Below, one piece after another: positions 42,921 to 50,261 of a stretch of DNA of 64,000 bases. The position numbers and the translations under genes are program-made. The stretch is taken from positions 496,001 through 560,000 of the forward strand of contig NZ_QFFU01000001.1 in the NCBI RefSeq assembly GCF_003131185.1, given 5' to 3'. The notes under the pieces were generated by a model. It searched no databases. It worked only from the letters and a program-made list of their open reading frames with translations, and was not told the DNA's origin. Within the stretch, counting starts at the first letter, position 1. Every line of letters starts with the position of its first letter. The stretch comes from Pseudomonas ovata (GTDB lineage Bacteria > Pseudomonadota > Gammaproteobacteria > Pseudomonadales > Pseudomonadaceae).

Positions 42921-45781
42921 TACAGAGCCTCCACCAGCGCACGGACTTCGGCGGCGCTGCCCACCGTCAGCGCGTCATGCGCCAGGGCCTGAGCGCGGCT
43001 CAGGCTGAGTTCACGTACACAGGCCTTGACCTCGGCGATGCTGCGCGGCGAGACACTCAACTCGTCCACGCCCAGGCCCACCAGCACCGGCACCGCCAGC
43101 GGGTCGGCCGCCAGCTCGCCGCACACGCCCACCCATTTGCCGTTGGCATGGGCGGCGCGCACAGTCATGTCGATCAACTGCAACACCGCAGGGTGCAGGC
43201 CGTCGGCCTGGGCCGACAGGGTCGGGTGACCGCGGTCGATGGCCAGGGCGTACTGGGTCAGGTCATTGGTGCCGACGCTGAAAAAGTCGACTTCCCTGGC
43301 CAATACCGGCGCCAGCAAGGCCGCCGACGGCACTTCGACCATGATCCCCAGCTGCAGGTCGCTCACCGGGATTTCCAGGCGCAGGCGCTCGACCATGTCG
43401 CGGCCCTGGCGCCATTCGTCGACGCTGCCGACCATCGGGAACATGATGCGCAGCGGCCGGTTGTCGGCGGCGCGCAACAGGGCACGCAATTGCGCCTCCA
43501 TGATTTCAGGGCGCTGCAGGGTCAGGCGAATGCCGCGCACCCCCAGAAACGGGTTCTCTTCCTTGTCGATCGGCCAGTACGGCAGCGGCTTGTCGCCGCC
43601 GACGTCGAGGGTGCGCACCACCAGCGGACGCCCGTCCAGGTCGTCAAGGACACGGCGGTATTCGGCTTCCTGGGTCGCTTCGTCCGGCGCCTGGTTGTGG
43701 GCCATGAACAGCAATTCGGTGCGCAGCAGGCCGATGCCTTCGGCGCCCTGCTTGACGGCGGCCGGCGTGCCGGTGCTGTCACCGATATTGGCGCAGATTT
43801 CCACAGCGTGACCGTCACGGGTCACCGCCGGCTCCATACGGGCAGCATGCGCCGCTTGCAGGCGCAGCTCACGGGCATCGCGCTCCTGGGCGGCCCGTTC
43901 CAGCACGGCGGCCTCAGGGGCCACGGTCAGGCGGCCGCGCTGGGCGTCGAGCAACAGCACGGTGCCCGGCTCGATCAGCAGCACCTGCTCGCCAGCCCCC
44001 ACCAGCGCGGTGATGCCCAGGGCCCGGGCGACGATGGCGCTGTGCGCCGTGGCCCCGCCACGTGCAGTGAGGATGCCGGCGACCCGCGCCGGGTCCAGGC
44101 GCGCCACGTCGGACGGACCGACTTCGTCCATGACCAGGATGTAAGGTTGTTCAGGCTCGGCCAGCGCCTGCACGCCGCACAGGTGGGCCAGTACACGGCG
44201 ACCGACGTCACGCAGGTCGGCGGCGCGCTCGGCCAGCAGCGCGTCATTGAGCGCCTCCTGGCGGGCCGCAGCGGTTTCGATGACGGTATCCCAGGCCGCG
44301 GCGGCACTCTTGCCTTGATTCAAATGCTGTTCGACATCCTGGGTCAGCTCCGGGTCGTCGAGCATTTCCTGGTGGGTGACGAAAATTTCGCCGATGGCCT
44401 TGGCCTGGCTGCGCTCGATCAACTGGCCGATTTCGTCACGCACCCGGCGCAATGCGACTTGCAGACGCTCGCGCTCGGCGGCGGGCGACTCACCCTGTTG
44501 CGGGTAATCGAAAACCTGCGGCACCTGCACATGCGCAGGCCCCATGGCCACGCCCGGCGAGGCCGGCACCGCGCTGATGATCGCACCGGCCTGCGGCGCC
44601 ACCACGGCACGCGGCGCGACCGGTTGCACCACCGCTTGTACGGGCGCGGCCAGCACCGGCTCGACGGTTTCCCCCAGGCCCTGCTCGACCGCCGCCAGCA
44701 ATGCTGGCAAGGCATCGGCAGCAATGGTCGGCTCGGCCACGAATTCCAGCGTCTGGCCGCGACGTGCGCCCAGGCTCAGCAGTTTGCTCAGGCTCTTGGC
44801 CGACACCGCCAGGTCGTCGCTTTCGACGATGCGCAGGCGGATCTCGCCGTCGAAGCTTTTGGCCAGTTGCGCCAGGACCTTGGCCGGGCGGGCGTGCAGG
44901 CCGTGGGCGTTGGCCAGCACGATCTGCGCGCTGGGCCATTCGGCCGGCACTTCACCGCCCAGGGCCTGCAGCACCGCACGGCTGTTGGTGGCCTGGCCCA
45001 GCTCCTGGCCTCGGCCTTCGATCAGCAAGGCGCACAGGCGCTCAAGCAGGTTCTGGTGCGCCTCACCGAGGCTGGCCAGGCAGAACAGGCCGGTCAGCGG
45101 CTGGCCGAGCAGGCGCAGCGGTTTGTCCGGGGTGACAAAGGCCAGCCCCGGACGCTTGACCATCTGCTCGCTGTGCAGCCACCACAGGCCGTCACCCAGC
45201 GACAGGGCTTCGACCTGCTGCAGCACGGCGGCAAAACCATTATTGACGCAGTCGGCCTTGCGCAGCAGGCGCGCACCACGCCATACCAATTCTTCGAAAT
45301 CATCGACCGACACGCCCAGGCTGATCATCTGCGCATCCAGCGCCAGTTCCTGGGGCGCCCCTTGCAGCAACTTGAGCAGGTCCTGCGGCGTTCTGGCGGC
45401 ACGCAATGACGGTCCCAGATCAGCTTCGCCCAGCGCGCGGGTCAATAATTGCAGCAGGCGCAGGTGCTCATCGGATTTGGCTGCGATGCCGATGGCCAGG
45501 TAGACGATCTGCCCGTCGCCCCAGTCGACACCGTCAGGAAATTGCATCAGGCGCACGCCGGTGCTGAATACCTGGTCACGGGTATCCGGGGTGCCATGTG
45601 GAATGGCAATGCCCTGGCCCAGGAACGTCGAGCCTTGCTGCTCGCGGTCCTGCAGGCCCTTGAGGTAACCGGGTGCCACCAGTCCATCGGCGACCAGATG
45701 CTCGGCCAGCAGGTGCAATGCGGCAGATTTGTCCACCGCCACCTGGGCCATGGAGATCTGCTCCAGAGTGAGTTCGAGCAT
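42920..45781 (-). CDS. fruB: Fructose-specific multiphosphoryl transfer protein (IIA-HPr-EI)
   Basis: Fused soluble PTS protein of 953 residues. In order: IIA-Fru with phospho-His62 in GIAIPHGTPDT, an HPr domain with His296 in NAHGLHARPA, and enzyme I with His580 in GGATAHSAIVARALG and a C-terminal PEP-binding barrel (GTNDLTQYALAIDR). It carries phosphate from PEP to FruA in one polypeptide. This is the usual pseudomonad arrangement. The frame is open to 45973, but MLELTLEQISMAQVAV has AGGAG eight bases ahead and fits the family. Confidence 0.96.
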   Translation of the reverse strand: MLELTLEQISMAQVAVDKSAALHLLAEHLVADGLVAPGYLKGLQDREQQGSTFLGQGIAIPHGTPDTRDQVFSTGVRLMQFPDGVDWGDGQIVYLAIGIAAKSDEHLRLLQLLTRALGEADLGPSLRAARTPQDLLKLLQGAPQELALDAQMISLGVSVDDFEELVWRGARLLRKADCVNNGFAAVLQQVEALSLGDGLWWLHSEQMVKRPGLAFVTPDKPLRLLGQPLTGLFCLASLGEAHQNLLERLCALLIEGRGQELGQATNSRAVLQALGGEVPAEWPSAQIVLANAHGLHARPAKVLAQLAKSFDGEIRLRIVESDDLAVSAKSLSKLLSLGARRGQTLEFVAEPTIAADALPALLAAVEQGLGETVEPVLAAPVQAVVQPVAPRAVVAPQAGAIISAVPASPGVAMGPAHVQVPQVFDYPQQGESPAAERERLQVALRRVRDEIGQLIERSQAKAIGEIFVTHQEMLDDPELTQDVEQHLNQGKSAAAAWDTVIETAAARQEALNDALLAERAADLRDVGRRVLAHLCGVQALAEPEQPYILVMDEVGPSDVARLDPARVAGILTARGGATAHSAIVARALGITALVGAGEQVLLIEPGTVLLLDAQRGRLTVAPEAAVLERAAQERDARELRLQAAHAARMEPAVTRDGHAVEICANIGDSTGTPAAVKQGAEGIGLLRTELLFMAHNQAPDEATQEAEYRRVLDDLDGRPLVVRTLDVGGDKPLPYWPIDKEENPFLGVRGIRLTLQRPEIMEAQLRALLRAADNRPLRIMFPMVGSVDEWRQGRDMVERLRLEIPVSDLQLGIMVEVPSAALLAPVLAREVDFFSVGTNDLTQYALAIDRGHPTLSAQADGLHPAVLQLIDMTVRAAHANGKWVGVCGELAADPLAVPVLVGLGVDELSVSPRSIAEVKACVRELSLSRAQALAHDALTVGSAAEVRALVEAL

Positions 45782-45907
45782 GCCTTGACTCCTGTGCAGC
45801 GCTGCAAGCGCCGCCTGATTCTTGTTGTAGGTACACGACAGAGTAGAAACACAACCGCGTTTTTGTCTGACATCATCCTGCACACGATAACAGCAGGAAA
45901 AACAGTT

Positions 45908-45921
45908 GCTGAATCGTTTAA
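45908..45921. promoter_or_regulatory. Cra/FruR operator between fruB and fruR
   Basis: GCTGAATCGTTTAA fits the enterobacterial Cra consensus RSTGAAWCSNTHHW at every position. Its complement, TTAAACGATTCAGC, is close to the operator reported for P. putida Cra upstream of fruB (TTAAACGTTTCA). It lies 126 bases upstream of the fruB ATG and 203 bases from the fruR start, in the 343-base gap (45782-46124). It probably mediates repression of fruBKA relieved by fructose 1-phosphate. I saw no other site or gene in this gap. Confidence 0.8.
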
Positions 45922-46124
45922 TCTTGAAATTGTGCGGCACGTTACTGGATTCTGCAAATCGGTAGAAGCTCACTCCGTCCGATTGCGGCTGCGCAGGTCA
46001 AATCAGGCTGAGCACAGCACATGAACCGATGGTCTGCTGTAAAGATCCTGCCGCATGGGGGACAATCCCGGCGGCCATGAGGCCTCCACGCATCCATGAG
46101 GCGCCACGAAAAAGGGAACATTCG

Positions 46125-47108
46125 GTGAAACTCAGTGATATAGCCCGCCTGGCGGGTGTTTCGGTAACCACTGCCAGCTATGTGATCAATGGCAAGGCCG
46201 AACAGCAACGCATCAGTGCCGCGACCGTGGAACGGGTCCGGGCGGTGGTCGACCAGCACGACTTCCGCCCCAACCCACAAGCCGCCGGCCTGCGCAGCCG
46301 CCACAGCCGCACCCTGGGCTTTATCCTGCCCGACCTGGAAAACCCCAGTTATGCGCGCATTGCCAAGTTGCTCGAACAAGGCGCGCGGGCGCGTGGCTAC
46401 CAGTTGCTGATCGCCAGCTCCGATGATGACCCGCTGAGCGAACTGCAGCTGTTGCAGCTGTTTCGCGCAAGGCGTTGCGATGCACTGCTGGTCGCCAGTT
46501 GCCTGCCAGCCAGTGACGACAGCTATCGGCAGTTGCAGGCCAAGGGACTGCCGATCATCGCCATCGACCGGGAAATGGACCCTGACCTGTTCTGTTCGGT
46601 GGTCAGCGACGACCAGCAGGCCAGCCTGCAATTGACCCGCAGCCTGTTGCAGACCCGCCCGCGTCGCATTGCCCTGATCGGCGCCCGCCCGGAGCTGAGC
46701 GTCAGCCGTGCCCGGGCCGAGGGTTTCAGGCATGCGCTGCAAGGCTTTGCCGGCGAAGTGATCATCGAGCATGGCGACGCGTTCAGCCGTGTATGCGGGC
46801 AGCGGCTGATGAGCGAGCTGCAACAGCGCCTTGGCGGCCTGCCCGATGCCCTGGTGACCACCTCCTACGTACTGCTGCAAGGCGTGTTCGATGCCTTGCA
46901 GCCTCAGGCCGCCTTGCGCCTGGGCACCTTCGGCGACACCCAGTTGCTGGATTTTCTGCCGCTGCCGGTCAATGCCATGGCCCAGCAGCATCAGTTGATC
47001 GCCGACACCGCCTTGTCGCTGGCGCTGGCGGCCATCGAGCACAACCAGTACCAGCCCGGCGTGCACGCCATTACCCGAACCTTCAAGCAACGCATCGGCG
47101 AGGCCTGA
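46125..47108 (+). CDS. fruR: Fructose operon repressor FruR/Cra
   Basis: LacI-family regulator of 327 residues, divergent from fruBKA. The helix-turn-helix (about 3-25) reads KLSDIARLAGVSVTTASYVIN, followed by the hinge and a sugar-binding core. In P. putida the effector is fructose 1-phosphate. The start is GTG 46125 with AAGGGAA upstream; an ATG 32 codons earlier would add an unconserved stretch before the DNA-binding domain. Confidence 0.93.
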   Translation: MKLSDIARLAGVSVTTASYVINGKAEQQRISAATVERVRAVVDQHDFRPNPQAAGLRSRHSRTLGFILPDLENPSYARIAKLLEQGARARGYQLLIASSDDDPLSELQLLQLFRARRCDALLVASCLPASDDSYRQLQAKGLPIIAIDREMDPDLFCSVVSDDQQASLQLTRSLLQTRPRRIALIGARPELSVSRARAEGFRHALQGFAGEVIIEHGDAFSRVCGQRLMSELQQRLGGLPDALVTTSYVLLQGVFDALQPQAALRLGTFGDTQLLDFLPLPVNAMAQQHQLIADTALSLALAAIEHNQYQPGVHAITRTFKQRIGEA

Positions 47109-47109
47109 C

Positions 47110-47889
47110 GTGAACCTGATCGACACCCACACCCACCTGGATTTTCCGGACTTCGATGCCGACCGGGCACAGGTGTTGGAGCAGTGCCAGGCCCTGGGGG
47201 TGCAGCGCATGGTGGTGTTGGGGGTCTATGAGCGCAACTGGCAGCGGCTGTGGCAACTGTGCCTGGAGCATGCACCGCTGTACGCGGCCTTCGGCCTGCA
47301 CCCGGTGCACCTCGATGAGCATCGACCCGAGCATGTGCAAGCGCTGGGTGACTGGCTGATGCGCCTGAAGGGTCATGCGAAGGTGTGTGCGGTGGGCGAG
47401 ATCGGCCTGGATTACTTTCTGCCCGAGCTTGATCGTGTCCGCCAGCAGGCGCTGTTCGAGTCGCAACTGGCGCTGGCGGCAGACCTCGACTTGCCAGTAC
47501 TGCTGCACGTACGACGCAGCCATGCCGAGGTCATCGCCACCCTCAAGCGCTTCAGACTCAAGCGCGGCGGTATCGTGCATGCCTTTGCCGGCAGTCTGGA
47601 ACAGGCCCGCGAGTACATTCGCCTGGGCTACAGGCTGGGCCTGGGCGGGGCGGCGACCTGGCCGCAGGCACTGCGCATGCATCGGGTGTTGCCGCAATTG
47701 CCGCTGGACAGTGTCGTGCTGGAAACCGATGCCCCGGACATGGCACCGGCCATGTACCCCGGCCAGCGCAATAGCCCGCACCACCTGCCGGCCATCTGCC
47801 GGGCACTGGCGGGCCTGATGAACATCAGCGCCGAGCAACTGGCCCAGGTCAGCACCGACAATGCCCGGCAGGTGCTGGGCTGGTCCTGA
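47110..47889 (+). CDS. TatD-family metal-dependent hydrolase
   Basis: TIM-barrel hydrolase of 259 residues, linked in E. coli to DNA repair as a 3'-5' exonuclease. The metal site is seen in IDTHTHLDFPDFD, the VGEIGLDYF strand, the LHVRRSHAEV His, a second VHAFAGSLEQA His and the late ETDAPDMAP. The start is GTG 47110, one base after the fruR stop, so it is probably cotranscribed with fruR. Confidence 0.9.
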   Translation: MNLIDTHTHLDFPDFDADRAQVLEQCQALGVQRMVVLGVYERNWQRLWQLCLEHAPLYAAFGLHPVHLDEHRPEHVQALGDWLMRLKGHAKVCAVGEIGLDYFLPELDRVRQQALFESQLALAADLDLPVLLHVRRSHAEVIATLKRFRLKRGGIVHAFAGSLEQAREYIRLGYRLGLGGAATWPQALRMHRVLPQLPLDSVVLETDAPDMAPAMYPGQRNSPHHLPAICRALAGLMNISAEQLAQVSTDNARQVLGWS

Positions 47890-47895
47890 GCAAAG

Positions 47896-48732
47896 TCAGA
47901 TCAGCAACGTCCACAGCGCAAAGCCGGCATACCAGACGATGGCCGAGCGCACCAGCAGCTCCCAGATCAGGTTCAGGCCGGTCACCGCGTGGGTGCCCAC
48001 GACCGGCGCCGGCACTTCACTGGCCACGCAGCCGATGCGGGCAATCAGTTGCGCGGCGCTGATATTCCAGTTCAGCAGCTCATGCAGCAACTCACGGCTG
48101 ACAGCTGCAAAATTGCCCACCAGGGCAAAACTGGCCGCCAGCAAGCGGACCGGCAGCCAGTCCAGGGCATGGCGCAACTGGCCTGCCCGCTCGCCGATGG
48201 CCGGGGTCTTGCTGTGCTCGACCGCAAGCGCCAGCAGCCGATAGGCCAGCGCCGCCACCGGCCCCAGCAGCACGTACCAGAAGAGCACGGCAAAAAAGCC
48301 CTGGTAGGCCTGCCACAGCAAATGGCCTTGCACGCCCGCCAGCAACTGCTCGCTGTCATGCGCCTTGACGCCCATGTCGCGCTCGGCCACATGCACCGCC
48401 GCCTGGGTGTCGCCACGCCGGCAGGCATCGCGAAACGGCCCCAGCGCCGCGATCACATCACCGCGTCCCAGGCTGTAGATCAGCACCACCAGGTGCACCG
48501 GCAACAGCAGCCAGCCGTAAGCCACGGACCCCATGACCACCAGCACCAGATGCAGGACCAAGACCGGCAACAGCACCAGCAGCGCCAGGCTCAACCACGG
48601 CCGCGCGGCGGTGCGGGGCGAGGCTTCCAGCCGGGCCAGTTGTTTCAGCCAAGGGCCGTCACGCTGCACGCGCTGGCGCAAGCCCGAAAATTTCTCGATC
48701 ACAATGGCCAGCAACAACACCAGAAAACTCAT
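47896..48732 (-). CDS. ampE: AmpE, inner-membrane protein of the AmpD-AmpE pair
   Basis: Membrane protein of 278 residues, CobD/CbiB-related, with about four hydrophobic stretches (residues 1-10, 60-90, 130-165, 255-278). It is cotranscribed with ampD in beta-lactamase-regulating bacteria and has been linked to anhydro-muropeptide sensing, but the mechanism is unsettled. It follows ampD by three bases; the tatD stop lies six bases past its end on the other strand. Confidence 0.9.
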   Translation of the reverse strand: MSFLVLLLAIVIEKFSGLRQRVQRDGPWLKQLARLEASPRTAARPWLSLALLVLLPVLVLHLVLVVMGSVAYGWLLLPVHLVVLIYSLGRGDVIAALGPFRDACRRGDTQAAVHVAERDMGVKAHDSEQLLAGVQGHLLWQAYQGFFAVLFWYVLLGPVAALAYRLLALAVEHSKTPAIGERAGQLRHALDWLPVRLLAASFALVGNFAAVSRELLHELLNWNISAAQLIARIGCVASEVPAPVVGTHAVTGLNLIWELLVRSAIVWYAGFALWTLLI

Positions 48733-48735
48733 GGT

Positions 48736-49296
48736 TCAACTCCCGTTTGCATCCTGCACAGTCAGTCGGAAACGCGCCCAGTCAAAGCAGGGACCCGGAT
48801 CGGTCTTGCGCTGCGGAGCGATGTCGCTGTGCCCGCAGATACGCGCCAGGGTGATCAGGGGCCAGGCCTTGCGCAACTGGCAGGCCAGCGCGCCCAGCGC
48901 GGTGTATTGCGCATCGGTGAAGGGCTGATCGTCAGTGCCTTCAAGTTCGATGCCAATGGAAAAATCGTTGCAGCCTTCACGTCCCTCGAAGCTCGACACA
49001 CCCGCATGCCAGGCCCGGTCCAGACAAGAGACGAACTGGGTGACCTCACCATCACGCTCGATGAGAAAATGCGCCGACACGCGCAGCTCGGCGATGCCTT
49101 CGAAATAGGGGTGGGCACTGATGTCCAGGCGGTTCTGGAAAAACGCCTGCACCTGGCCGGTCTTGAAACAGGCCGGTGGCAGGCTGATGTTATGGATCAC
49201 CAGCAGCGAGATTTCGGCCGCCGGCCGTGCATTGAAATTGGGCGACGGGCAATGCGCGATGCCGGCGCACCAGCCGCTTGCAGGGTCCAGCTGCAT
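48736..49296 (-). CDS. ampD: N-acetylmuramoyl-L-alanine amidase AmpD
   Basis: Cytoplasmic zinc amidase of 186 residues that recycles 1,6-anhydro-muropeptides and so keeps AmpR-controlled beta-lactamase off. Zinc ligands are visible: His in LVIHNISLPP, His in ICGHSDIAPQRKTDPG, and the Asp of the latter motif. The start ATG 49294-49296 has GAGGG six bases upstream; an ATG two codons earlier directly abuts that site and is less likely. The 5' end faces the REP array. Confidence 0.93.
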   Translation of the reverse strand: MQLDPASGWCAGIAHCPSPNFNARPAAEISLLVIHNISLPPACFKTGQVQAFFQNRLDISAHPYFEGIAELRVSAHFLIERDGEVTQFVSCLDRAWHAGVSSFEGREGCNDFSIGIELEGTDDQPFTDAQYTALGALACQLRKAWPLITLARICGHSDIAPQRKTDPGPCFDWARFRLTVQDANGS

Positions 49297-49400
49297 GAGC
49301 ATCCCTCGATGAGCGCTTGAAAGGCCGCCAGTATGCCCGTGCAGCAAGGCAGCGCAACAGCGGCAAAACGCCCTTTACTTGTGCCCGGGCGCCGTCCCCC

Positions 49401-50261
49401 GTAGGAGCGCGCTTGCCCGCGACCGGCTGCGCAGCAGTCGTAAATTTGTGGCGTTTCACAGATTTCTGCGAGCGCTTCGCACTCGGTCGCGGGCAGAGCG
49501 CGCTCCTACTGGCCGCTGGCATGGCGCAGGTTGCCAATGACCGATGCCAAGGCGCGGTCGAACAGCAGGGCGTCGTCGAGTCACGGGCAAGCGCGCCCTC
49601 GTCAAACACAAATTAACTTACTGATTTTATTGGATATTGAATTCCCCGCTTGTAGGAGCGCGCTTGCCCGCGACCGAGTGCGAAGCGCTCGCAGAAATCT
49701 CGAAAACGCTGAAAATTTACGACTGCTAACGCAGCCGGTCGCGGGCAAGCGCGCTCCTACTGGCCGCTGGCCTGGCGCAGGTTGCCCATGACCGATGCCA
49801 GGGCGCGGTCGAACAGCAGGGCGTCGTCGAGTCACGGGCAAGCGCGCCCTCGTCAAACAAAAATTAACTTACTGATTTTATTGGATATTGAATTCACCGC
49901 TTGTAGGAGCGCGCTTGCCCGCGACCGGCTGCGCAGCAGTCGTAAATTTGTGGCGTTTCACAGATTTCTGCGAGCGCTTCGCACTCGGTCGCGGGCAAGC
50001 GCGCTCCTACTGGCCGCTGGCCTGGCGCAGGTTGACCATGACCGATGCCAAGGCGCGGTCGAACAGCAGGGCGTCGTCGAGTCACGGGCAAGCGCGCCCT
50101 CGTCAAACACAAATTAACTTACTGATTTTATTGGATATTGAATTCACCACTTGTAGGAGCGCGCTTGCCCGCGACCGAGTGCGCAGCGCTCGCAGAAATC
50201 TCGAAAACGCTGAAAATTTACGACTGCTAACGCAGCCGGTCGCGGGCAAGCGCGCTCCTAC
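49401..50261. repeat. Tandem array of four REP pairs with three gene-end copies
   Basis: Four REP pairs start at 49401, 49652, 49903 and 50153 (periods 251, 251, 250; each 108-109 bases). Between them lie a 71-base copy of the 3' end of the DUF1631 gene (49510-49580, 49761-49831, 50011-50081) and a 71-base AT-rich spacer (49581-49651, 49832-49902, 50082-50152) with a stray degenerate REP half (GGGCAAGCGCGCCCT). Pairs 1 and 3 have the inner core in the opposite orientation to pairs 2 and 4. It fills the 961-base gap between ampD and the DUF1631 gene. Confidence 0.92.

Noticed and set aside
42977..45409. 810-codon frame on the plus strand across fruB
   Set aside because: Shadow of fruB. The fruB frame contains the IIA, HPr and EI phosphorylation sites; this one has no recognisable motif.
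49401..50261. Possible insertion sequence or integron-like cassette array
   Set aside because: No transposase or integrase frame is present; the units are made of REP pairs, a spacer and copies of a nearby gene end. Frames in the array translate REP sequence and have no family match.
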